NCBI RefSeq assembly: GCF_018398875.1
Contig: NZ_JAGWDK010000032.1
Location: 1-61,949 of the forward strand
Source of the DNA: Bradyrhizobium sp. sGM-13
Lineage (GTDB): Bacteria; Pseudomonadota; Alphaproteobacteria; Rhizobiales; Xanthobacteraceae
Direction of reading: 5' to 3'
Length of the DNA: 61,949 bases
The notes beneath the pieces are model-generated. The model saw nothing but the letters and a program-made list of their open reading frames with translations, had not been told where the DNA came from and searched no databases. Made by a program: the position numbers and the translations under genes. Positions 1-6,686 of this stretch are shown piece by piece (position 1 is the stretch's first letter; each line of letters begins with the position of its first letter).

Positions 1-112
1 CGGCACCAAGTCCCGGGCTTACAAACCCCGGGTGTGTGAGATATCCGGGCTAGCAGGCGGCGTCATCAACGGCAATGCCGAGGCCGACTTCGACGCGGCG
101 ATGTCGAACTAG
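1..112 (+). CDS. C-terminal end of an unknown protein (partial)
   Basis: The frame beginning at base 2 is open from the window edge to a TAG at 110-112 and encodes the last 36 residues of a protein whose beginning lies outside the window. The tail ends in AEADFDAAMSN. The codons have the strong G/C third-position bias of the neighbouring genes, which supports a real gene end. I do not recognise the family from so short a piece. The next gene starts about 50 bases downstream on the same strand. Confidence 0.5.
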   Translation, partial: GTKSRAYKPRVCEISGLAGGVINGNAEADFDAAMSN

Positions 113-161
113 CCGCCTCCTCCCCGGCCCGCCGCATTAGACCTGCGCGGCCCGATCGGGC

Positions 162-623
162 ATGATCGTTTGCGCAACGAGTTCCCTGCTACCGGATCAC
201 CCCTTGACCTCCCCCATTCAGCCGGACCGCCCCCAACTCGCCGTCAGCGGCGCGATCTTCCGCGACGGCAAGGTCCTCTTGGTCCGCCGCGCCCGCTCGC
301 CGGGCAAGGGCTTCTACTCGCTCCCCGGCGGCCGGGTCGAATTCGGCGAATCCCTGCATACCGCGCTCCACCGCGAGGTGGACGAGGAAACCGGCTTGCG
401 AATCGAGATTCTGGGCCTGGCCGGCTGGCGCGAGGTGCTGCCTGGGGCCAGCGGCGGCGGGCATTACCTGATCATGTCGTTCGCGGCGCGCTGGACGGCC
501 AGGGAGCCGGTCCTGAACGACGAGCACGACGATTTCAAATGGCTGGCGCCGGATGGGCTCGGCGATCTCAAGATGACCGGCGGCCTGCGGGATGTCATCG
601 AGACCGCCCGGAAGCTGGTCTAG
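162..623 (+). CDS. Nudix hydrolase
   Basis: A 153-residue Nudix protein, expected to hydrolyse a nucleoside diphosphate linked to another moiety in a metal-dependent way. The full Nudix box G-x5-E-x7-REVDEETGL runs at about residues 57-79, including the REVDEE metal-binding core, and a typical beta strand VSGAIFRDGKVLLVRR precedes it. The substrate cannot be read from the sequence. The start is uncertain: ATG at 162 gives a long leader before the domain, and an in-frame TTG at 204 would start 14 residues later, closer to the usual family length. The gene stands alone between the unknown partial gene and a secreted protein. Confidence 0.9.
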   Translation: MIVCATSSLLPDHPLTSPIQPDRPQLAVSGAIFRDGKVLLVRRARSPGKGFYSLPGGRVEFGESLHTALHREVDEETGLRIEILGLAGWREVLPGASGGGHYLIMSFAARWTAREPVLNDEHDDFKWLAPDGLGDLKMTGGLRDVIETARKLV

Positions 624-686
624 GCCGTCCCTACCGGCGCCTCACGCCTTGCCTCGGGCGTATTGAGGGGGCATATCGGCCCTCAA

Positions 687-1064
687 ATGTTCAAGCACGC
701 CCTCGCCGCCCTCATCCTCGTTTCGGCATGCCATATGACCCCCGCACGCGCCCAGGACGCGGCTGCGCCGTTCGACGGCGACCTGCAGCGGCTGGCCGAG
801 ATTCTCGGCACCCTGCATTACCTCCGGGGCATTTGCGGCGCCAATGAAGGGGCGAAATGGCGGAACGAAATGCAGGCGCTGATCGACGCCGAAACCCCCT
901 CCGGGGACCGCCGCGCCCGGATGATCGCGGGCTTCAACCGCGGCTATAACGGCTTTCAGCAGACCTACCGGACCTGCACGCCGGCAGCTTCGGTCGCGAT
1001 CCGCAGATATATCGAGGAAGGCTCCAAAATCTCGCGCGATCTCACCGCGCGCTATGCGAACTGA
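687..1064 (+). CDS. TIGR02301-type secreted protein
   Basis: A protein of 125 residues from the ATG at 687. It begins with a positively charged residue and a hydrophobic stretch (ALAALILVSAC) that ends near PARAQD, a plausible signal peptide, so the mature protein is likely periplasmic. The body, with LRGICG early and a second Cys in YRTCTPAA, matches my memory of the rhizobial TIGR02301 family, whose function is unknown. The two cysteines may form a disulfide. An in-frame TTG at 663 would add eight residues before the signal peptide; I prefer ATG because the hydrophobic segment then sits at the N terminus. Confidence 0.8.
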   Translation: MFKHALAALILVSACHMTPARAQDAAAPFDGDLQRLAEILGTLHYLRGICGANEGAKWRNEMQALIDAETPSGDRRARMIAGFNRGYNGFQQTYRTCTPAASVAIRRYIEEGSKISRDLTARYAN

Positions 1065-1128
1065 GGGTTGTTTGGTTGACGCATTTTCTCACCGCGAACC
1101 GGCCCCCACTTCGCTCGAAAACGCTATG

Positions 1129-1763
1129 ATGGACACGATCTATTTTGACCTCGACGGAACGCTGACGGATCCCAAGCCCGGCATCACCCGATCGATCCAG
1201 TATGCGCTGCAAGGCTCGATCATCCCACCATCCCGACCGAGGACGAACTGACCTGGTGCATCGGCCCGCCGCTGCGCTCAAGCTTTGTGAAGTTGCTCGG
1301 CGATCACTGCGCGGACCGCGCGGTGACGCTCTACCGGGAGCGATTTTCCGACATCGGCCTCTACGAAAACGGCGTGTACGACGGCATCGACGAGGTGCTG
1401 ACGGCACTCCGCGCGTCCGGTCACCGGCTGTTTGTCGCTACCAGCAAGGCGCACGTGTTCGCCGAACGCATCATTGACCATTTCGGCTTGCGCAAGCACT
1501 TCGAACGCGTGTTCGGCGCCGAGCTCGACGGCACCCGCGCCGACAAGTCGCATCTACTCGAATATGCGCTGAAGGAGGTCGCCGTCGATCCGTCCAAAAC
1601 CCTGATGATCGGTGATCGCAGCCACGATATGGTCGGCGCAAAGAACAACGGCATGAAGGGCATCGGCGTGTTGTACGGCTATGGCAGCCGGGCCGAGCTG
1701 ATCAAGGCCGGCGCCCACCATGTCTGCGCCACGCCGGGAGCGATCCTCGGCTGCATTTCTTGA
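1129..1763 (+). pseudogene. HAD-family phosphatase (Gph-like), frameshifted
   Basis: Two overlapping frames together encode a complete HAD hydrolase. The first (from ATG 1129) carries motif I, FDLDGTLTDPKPG, and reads to YALQ at 1210-1212. The homologous sequence then continues in another frame from CTC at 1215 (LDHPTIPTEDELTWCIGPP) through the threonine/serine motif VATSK, the lysine region KSHLL and motif IV, MIGDRSHD, to the stop at 1763. Only two bases (1213-1214) lie where a codon is expected, so adding one base restores a 211-residue protein, the usual length of phosphoglycolate-phosphatase-like HADs. Either the gene has a genuine one-base deletion or the assembly has an error here. As written, translation runs into a stop near 1249. 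Confidence 0.85.
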
Positions 1764-1916
1764 CGGTGGGAACGTCATGGAACCGCCGCCCGAAATATCT
1801 GCACCGCTGTTAACCCTTCCTAAAGATGTGGTCTAGGCGGCCCCGCACCGCGTGCTACAGCTTGTCGCGTTAAGATGCGATCCGCCCTGGTTCGCGCGCA
1901 GATTTCGTTGAGCTTC

Positions 1917-2183
1917 ATGAGCCGCCCAGTCTCCTTCTCGACCACCCACGACCCGCTTCCGGATCTCGAACAGAAGCAGACTGCCCTTAGCTACCTGAGC
2001 GAGGCCTGGGCCGAAGCGCGGCATGACGGCGTCGACGGCGACTGCCTGGCGCAGGCGAGCCTGTTCACGGCGTTCGCCGAACTGGTCTCGACCTATGGCG
2101 AGGATGCGGTGGCGAAATTCGCCGATGGTCTTTCGGCCCGCGTGCGCAACGGCGAGTTTTCGCTGACGCTGGCGAAGCAGTGA
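1917..2183 (+). CDS. Small conserved-looking hypothetical protein
   Basis: An 88-residue soluble protein, acidic and helical in appearance, with no signal peptide or membrane segment (core EAWAEARHDGVDGDCLAQ and VAKFADGLSARVRNGEF). The ATG at 1917 is preferred over an upstream ATG at 1875 because the body from MSRPVSF reads as a compact unit. I do not recognise a family. A palindromic repeat begins 11 bases after its stop codon. Codon bias matches the neighbours, which supports expression. Confidence 0.65.
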   Translation: MSRPVSFSTTHDPLPDLEQKQTALSYLSEAWAEARHDGVDGDCLAQASLFTAFAELVSTYGEDAVAKFADGLSARVRNGEFSLTLAKQ

Positions 2184-2194
2184 GCTTGCACAAA

Positions 2195-2299
2195 TGTCAT
2201 CGCCCGGCTTGACCGGGCGACCTAGTACGCCGCGGCTTCTCGATTCAAACACTGCCGTCTCTGGAATACTGGATCACCCGCCTTCGCGGGTGACGACAG
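2195..2299. repeat. Palindromic intergenic repeat, family A (copy 1)
   Basis: About 105 bp with terminal inverted arms starting TGTCAT and ending GTGACGACAG, containing CTGGATCACCCGCC next to TTCGCGGGTGA. The same framework recurs at 26523-26627 and 56522-56621, including a shared centre with AGTACGCCGC. It sits between the ends of two convergent genes, so it may also terminate transcription from both sides. Confidence 0.8.
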
Positions 2300-2321
2300 T
2301 TGTGGTCGGCGATGCTGTGCC

Positions 2322-3656
2322 TTACGCCCTCAATGTCTCCAGGAACCGCACCGGCTCGCCGGTGGACGGTGTCGTTACCTCGCCCTGCCACATCACGCGC
2401 CTGCCACGCACGAACGTGCCGACCGGCCAGCCGGTGACGCGGACGCCGTCATAGGGCGTCCAGCCGGCGCGCGAGGCCACCCATTTGTTGGTGATGGTCT
2501 CAGAGCGCTTGAGATCGACGATGGTGAAGTCGGCGTCGTAGCCCGCCGCAATGCGGCCTTTGCAGGCGATGTTGTACAGCCGCGCAGGTCCTGCGCTGGT
2601 GAGATCGACGAAACGCTGTAGCGACAGCCGGCCGGCGTTGATGTGATCCAGCATCAAGGGCACCAGCGTCTGCACGCCGGTCATGCCGGAGGGTGAAGCC
2701 GGATAGGTCTTCGCCTTTTCCTCCAGCGTATGCGGCGCGTGGTCCGAGCCGAGCACGTCGATGATACCCTGCTCGATGCCATACCAGATTCCCTCACGGT
2801 GATCGGCCGAGCGCACCGGAGGGTTCATCTGCGCAAGCGTGCCGAGCCGTTCGTAGCATTCCGGCGCGGCCATGGTGAGATGATGCGGCGTCGCCTCGCA
2901 GGAGGCGACATCCTTGTGGTCTCGCAGATATTCGATCTCCTGCTTGGTCGAGATGTGCAGCACGTGGATGCGCTTGCCGGTCTCGCGCGCAAGGTTGACC
3001 AGCCGCTGGGTTGCCATCAGCGCTGCAGTCTCGTCGCGCCATACCGGATGCGAGCGCGGGTCGCCCTCGATGCGGAGCGACTTGCGGTCATTGAGGCGAT
3101 ATTCGTCCTCGGCGTGAAAGGCGGCGCGGCGGCGGATTACCTGGAAGATGCGCCGCAGGCTTTCGTCGTCCTCGACCAACAACGCGCCGGTGGAAGAGCC
3201 GATGAACACCTTTACGCCGGCACAACCCGGCGCGCGCTCCAACTCCGGCAGATGGTTCACGTTCTCGCGGGTGCCGCCGATGAAGAAGGCAAAGTCGCAA
3301 TGCATGCGATGACGGCCGGCGTTGATCTTGGCGGTGAACGTCTCCTCGGTGACCGTGAGCGGATTAGTGTTCGGCATCTCGAACACCGCGGTGACGCCGC
3401 CCATTACGGCGCTGCGCGAGCCGGTCTCGAGGTCTTCCTTGTGCGTCAGCCCCGGCTCGCGAAAATGCACCTGCGTGTCCATCACGCCGGGCAGGATGTG
3501 CAGGCCTTTGCAGTCAATGGTCTCGCCGGCGGAGGCCTGTCCGAGCCCCCCGATCGCGGCGATCCGGCCATTGGAGATGCCGATGTCGCAGATGCCCTCA
3601 CCGTCCTGATTGACCACGGTGCCGGATTTTAGAATGGTATCAAATCGCTGATTCAT
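2322..3656 (-). CDS. pyrC: Dihydroorotase
   Basis: A 444-residue amidohydrolase, assigned to dihydroorotase of the long (class I/III-like) type that cyclises carbamoyl-aspartate to dihydroorotate in pyrimidine synthesis. Visible metal and substrate motifs in order: DTQVHFREPGLTHKED (HxR metal/substrate motif), FEMPNTNP, the carbamylated-lysine region GVKVFIGSSTG, the histidines in FHAEDE and HVLHIST, and LGSDHAPH with the catalytic Asp. The active-site set is complete, so I expect an active enzyme rather than a PyrC-like scaffold. Allantoinase is the main alternative within the same superfamily. It stands alone on the minus strand, and its 5' end faces the ygfZ-like gene across about 150 bp. 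Confidence 0.9.
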   Translation of the reverse strand: MNQRFDTILKSGTVVNQDGEGICDIGISNGRIAAIGGLGQASAGETIDCKGLHILPGVMDTQVHFREPGLTHKEDLETGSRSAVMGGVTAVFEMPNTNPLTVTEETFTAKINAGRHRMHCDFAFFIGGTRENVNHLPELERAPGCAGVKVFIGSSTGALLVEDDESLRRIFQVIRRRAAFHAEDEYRLNDRKSLRIEGDPRSHPVWRDETAALMATQRLVNLARETGKRIHVLHISTKQEIEYLRDHKDVASCEATPHHLTMAAPECYERLGTLAQMNPPVRSADHREGIWYGIEQGIIDVLGSDHAPHTLEEKAKTYPASPSGMTGVQTLVPLMLDHINAGRLSLQRFVDLTSAGPARLYNIACKGRIAAGYDADFTIVDLKRSETITNKWVASRAGWTPYDGVRVTGWPVGTFVRGRRVMWQGEVTTPSTGEPVRFLETLRA

Positions 3657-3807
3657 CGCTGCTTCATGGTCCTCTGGCGTTCGCTTTAAGGCCTTGTTGA
3701 CAGCACCTTAGCGCCTTACGTTCTCATGTGATATCCGGCTCCTGCGTTTTCCCAGGAACTTGAAAGCTCACTGCAAACCGCACTGCAAAAAGAGGCCGTT
3801 TTACCTA

Positions 3808-4689
3808 ATGAAAGCAGCGTTTCTTCCGGACCGGGGCGTGGTCAAGGTCAGCGGCGAGGATGCCCGCAACTTCCTAAACGGCCTCGTCACCACAGATGTC
3901 ACGCCGCTGCAGCCCGGCCTTGGCCGGTTCGGCGCGCTGCTGACGCCGCAGGGAAAAATCACGGCGGACTTCCTCATTACCGAAGCCCCTGCAGGTCACG
4001 GCGGCGGCTTCCTGATCGATGCGCCCCGCGTGCTGGCGCAGAACCTCGCTGACAAGCTCGGCTTCTACAAGCTGCGCGCCAAGATCGCGGTGGAGAACAT
4101 CTCCGACAGCATGGGCGTGCTGGCGGCCTGGGACGGCGAGCCTTCGACGAAGCCTGATCTGGCCTTTGCCGATCCGCGGCATGAAGCTCTCGGCTGGCGC
4201 ATCCTTATCCCTGAAGATCTCAAGCAAAAGGTGGCCGAGCTGACCGGAGCCGATCTCGTCGACAGCGAGGCCTACGAGGCGCATCGCATCGCCTTGGGCG
4301 TGCCGCGCGGCGGGCTCGACTTCATGTACGGCGACGCATTCCCTCACGAGACCAACATGGACCGCCTGCACGGCGTCGATTTCGACAAGGGCTGCTATGT
4401 CGGCCAGGAAGTGGTGTCGCGCATGCAGCATCGCGGCACCGCGCGCACGCGGATCGTGCGGGTCACGCTCGAAGACTTTTCGCCGGAAACCGGCGTCGCC
4501 ATTCTCTGTGGCGACAAACAGGTCGGCACCATGGGATCGACCGCGGGCGGCCACGGCCTCGCGCTGGTCCGGATCGACCGCGTTGCGGATGCGCTCGATG
4601 CAGGACTTTCGCTGACCGCCGGCGGCCTTGCGATCCGGCTGACCGATCCGAACGACGTTCGTGTCCCACCGAAGCAGACCGTCGCATGA
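3808..4689 (+). CDS. ygfZ: Folate-binding YgfZ/CAF17-family protein
   Basis: A 293-residue member of the aminomethyltransferase-like fold that binds folate and helps assemble or maintain particular iron-sulfur enzymes. The hallmark motif K-G-C-Y-V-G-Q-E lies at about residues 194-201 and is followed by VVSRMQHRGTARTR, as in this family. The early segment GEDARNFLNGLVTTDV is also typical. I use the ATG at 3808; a TTG at 3760 would add 16 residues of unlikely sequence. The stop codon overlaps the start of the downstream glycosylase gene (ATGA at 4686-4689), so the two are probably translationally coupled. Confidence 0.88.
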   Translation: MKAAFLPDRGVVKVSGEDARNFLNGLVTTDVTPLQPGLGRFGALLTPQGKITADFLITEAPAGHGGGFLIDAPRVLAQNLADKLGFYKLRAKIAVENISDSMGVLAAWDGEPSTKPDLAFADPRHEALGWRILIPEDLKQKVAELTGADLVDSEAYEAHRIALGVPRGGLDFMYGDAFPHETNMDRLHGVDFDKGCYVGQEVVSRMQHRGTARTRIVRVTLEDFSPETGVAILCGDKQVGTMGSTAGGHGLALVRIDRVADALDAGLSLTAGGLAIRLTDPNDVRVPPKQTVA

Positions 4690-5312
4690 GCAAATCTGCG
4701 CGACTGCACGCTGACGGCAAGACGCGGTGCCCATGGCCCGGCGAAGACCCGTTCTACATGGCCTATCACGACACCGAATGGGGCGTGCCTGAATATGACG
4801 ACCGCGCCCTCTATGAAAAGCTGATCCTCGACGGCTTCCAGGCTGGACTGTCCTGGATCACGATCCTGCGCAAGCGCGAAAACTTCCGCAAAGCGTTCGA
4901 CGATTTCCAGCCGGAAAAGATCGCGCGCTACAATGCCAAGAAGATCCACGCACTGATGAACGACGCCGGCATCGTGCGCAACCGCGCCAAGATCGAAGGC
5001 GCCGTCAACAGCGCCAAGGCCTATTTGAAGATCATGGAAGAAGGCGCGGGCTTCTCCAAATTCATGTGGGACTTCGTCGACGGCAAGCCCATCGTCAACC
5101 AGTTCAAGACCACGGCCAGCGTACCGGCCTCGACACCGGTTTCGGTCAAGATCTCAAAGGAACTCGGCGCGCGCGGCTTCAAATTTGTCGGCCCGACCAT
5201 CGTCTACGCTTTCATGCAGGCTACCGGCATGGTCAACGACCATCTCGTCACCTGCTTCTGCCACGAGGCCTGCAGCGGCAAACTGCGCAAGCCCCGGCTC
5301 AAGGCCAAATGA
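4686..5312 (+). CDS. tag: DNA-3-methyladenine glycosylase I
   Basis: A 208-residue protein of the Tag family, which removes 3-methyladenine from alkylated DNA in base excision repair. The family's zinc ligands are recognisable: Cys15 in TRCPW, His28 in YHDTEWG, and a C-terminal His and Cys in NDHLVTC. The substrate-pocket segments GFQAGLSWITILRKRENF and RGFKFVGPTIVYAFMQA are also present. The start overlaps the ygfZ-like stop by four bases, and its own stop overlaps the next start by four bases (5309-5312), so three genes form a tightly coupled unit. Confidence 0.95.
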   Translation: MSKSARLHADGKTRCPWPGEDPFYMAYHDTEWGVPEYDDRALYEKLILDGFQAGLSWITILRKRENFRKAFDDFQPEKIARYNAKKIHALMNDAGIVRNRAKIEGAVNSAKAYLKIMEEGAGFSKFMWDFVDGKPIVNQFKTTASVPASTPVSVKISKELGARGFKFVGPTIVYAFMQATGMVNDHLVTCFCHEACSGKLRKPRLKAK

Positions 5313-5920
5313 CGGCGCGAAGATCGTCCAGCGTCGCCACGCGCGCCTGGCAGCGGATGCTGTCCGGGCGGCGGCTCGATCTGCTCGATCCCTCCCCGCT
5401 CGATATCGAAATCGCCGACATTGCCCATGGCCTGGCGCGCGTAGCGCGCTGGAACGGGCAGACCAGCGGCGCGCACATCTTCTCGGTGGCGCAGCACACC
5501 CTATTGGTCGAAGCGGTGATGCGTGAGCAGATGCCGCGCGTCGACGCCCGCTTCCGCCTCGCGGCGATGCTGCACGACGCACCGGAATATGTCATCGGCG
5601 ACATGATCTCGCCGTTCAAGGCAGTGCTTGGCGGCGATTACAAGGTGGTGGAGAAGCGCCTGCTGGCCGCGATCCATATTCGCTTCGGCCTGCCGCCAAG
5701 TCTCGCCGATGAAATCACGAGGGCCATCAAAGCGGCCGACCGCGGTGCGGCCTATCTCGAAGCCACCCACCTGGCGGGATTTTCGGTAAGCGAAGCGAAG
5801 CGCCTGTTCGGCAGGGACCCCGGCCTGCCCGAGGCTACCGTGCGGGACTACCTGACGCCGTGGACCGCGGCCCGGGCCGAGAAGCAGTTTTTGGCGCGAT
5901 TCGAGCTGCTACTTGGTTGA
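5309..5920 (+). CDS. HD-domain (YfbR-like) phosphohydrolase
   Basis: A 203-residue HD-superfamily protein. The metal-binding residues are seen as the early His in FSVAQH, the doublet HDAPEY with the following E-Y-V-I-G-D-M, and a later Asp in AADRGAAY, an arrangement like the 5'-deoxynucleotidase YfbR. I infer a nucleotide phosphohydrolase of the cytoplasm; the exact substrate is unknown. The frame is open well upstream of 5309, but that part overlaps the tag gene in another frame and is not homologous; the ATG at 5309 overlaps the tag stop (ATGA) and is the natural start. Confidence 0.88.
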   Translation: MTARRSSSVATRAWQRMLSGRRLDLLDPSPLDIEIADIAHGLARVARWNGQTSGAHIFSVAQHTLLVEAVMREQMPRVDARFRLAAMLHDAPEYVIGDMISPFKAVLGGDYKVVEKRLLAAIHIRFGLPPSLADEITRAIKAADRGAAYLEATHLAGFSVSEAKRLFGRDPGLPEATVRDYLTPWTAARAEKQFLARFELLLG

Positions 5921-5964
5921 ATGGGGCCGTCGCGTTGCCCATCATTATCACCCCCGGAACCAAG

Positions 5965-6003
5965 ATGGTGGGCACGGCGCAAGAGCGCCTTTGCCCACCC
6001 TAC
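5965..6003. repeat. Short inverted repeat, GTGGGCA family (family B, short copy)
   Basis: A roughly 39-bp inverted repeat with arms ATGGTGGGCACGGCGCAA and GCGCCTTTGCCCACCCTAC. Longer versions of the same arms occur at 19044-19150 and 47571-47694. It lies in the gap before the tyrosine phosphatase gene and could form a strong hairpin in that transcript. Confidence 0.75.
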
Positions 6004-6046
6004 AACACCGGTTATATTGCTGACCAAAGACTACCCAGGGAACGCC

Positions 6047-6553
6047 ATGCTTCACATCTGCTCGCTTGCCGCACTTCCCGACACCGTCAGGGCTACCGGC
6101 GCCAGCCACATTCTCACCGTGATGGCCAATGTCGATCAGGTGCAGCGCCCGGCCTCGGTGCTCGAGGCCAACCATCTGAAAATATCGATGGACGACATCA
6201 TCGAGGAGATGGACGGCTTTGTTGCGCCGGCGGATCATCACATCGAAAGAGTGCTGAATTTCGTCCGAGGCTGGGACCGCAGCGCGCCGATGGTGGTGCA
6301 TTGCTATGCCGGCATCAGCCGCTCGACGGCGAGCGCGTTTGCCGCCGCCTGCGCCCTCAATCCGCAGCGCGCCGAGATCGAGATCGCCCGGCAAATTCGC
6401 ACCCGCTCCCCGATCGCGTCGCCGAACCGGTTGATCGTCAGCCTCGCCGACAAGGCGTTGGGCCGTGAGGGGCGAATGCTGCGCGCGCTGGACGAAATGG
6501 GCCCGGGCAGCATGATGGTCGAAGGCCGGCCGTTCCGACTAGATCTGGAATGA
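6047..6553 (+). CDS. Dual-specificity-type protein tyrosine phosphatase
   Basis: A 168-residue cytoplasmic phosphatase of the small dual-specificity type. The active-site P-loop C-x5-R is HCYAGISRS with Cys about residue 86 and Arg about 92, followed by STASAFAAACAL. An upstream acidic pair in ISMDDI is in the right place for the general acid. The open frame extends upstream to 5921, but that part consists of the family B repeat and has no homology, so I use the ATG at 6047. The substrate is unknown; similar proteins are common single genes in Bradyrhizobium-type genomes. Confidence 0.85.
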   Translation: MLHICSLAALPDTVRATGASHILTVMANVDQVQRPASVLEANHLKISMDDIIEEMDGFVAPADHHIERVLNFVRGWDRSAPMVVHCYAGISRSTASAFAAACALNPQRAEIEIARQIRTRSPIASPNRLIVSLADKALGREGRMLRALDEMGPGSMMVEGRPFRLDLE

Positions 6554-6686
6554 CGTGGCGTTCCCCGGATGCACCAAATGACGCCCGGACCGGCGTGAAC
6601 TTTTAGCGGACAAAGGTACACACAGGATTGCAACCTGGCTGCCGACGTGGCCGGTTAACGCTCTGACGCGCCCGCCTGGAGGCTCG

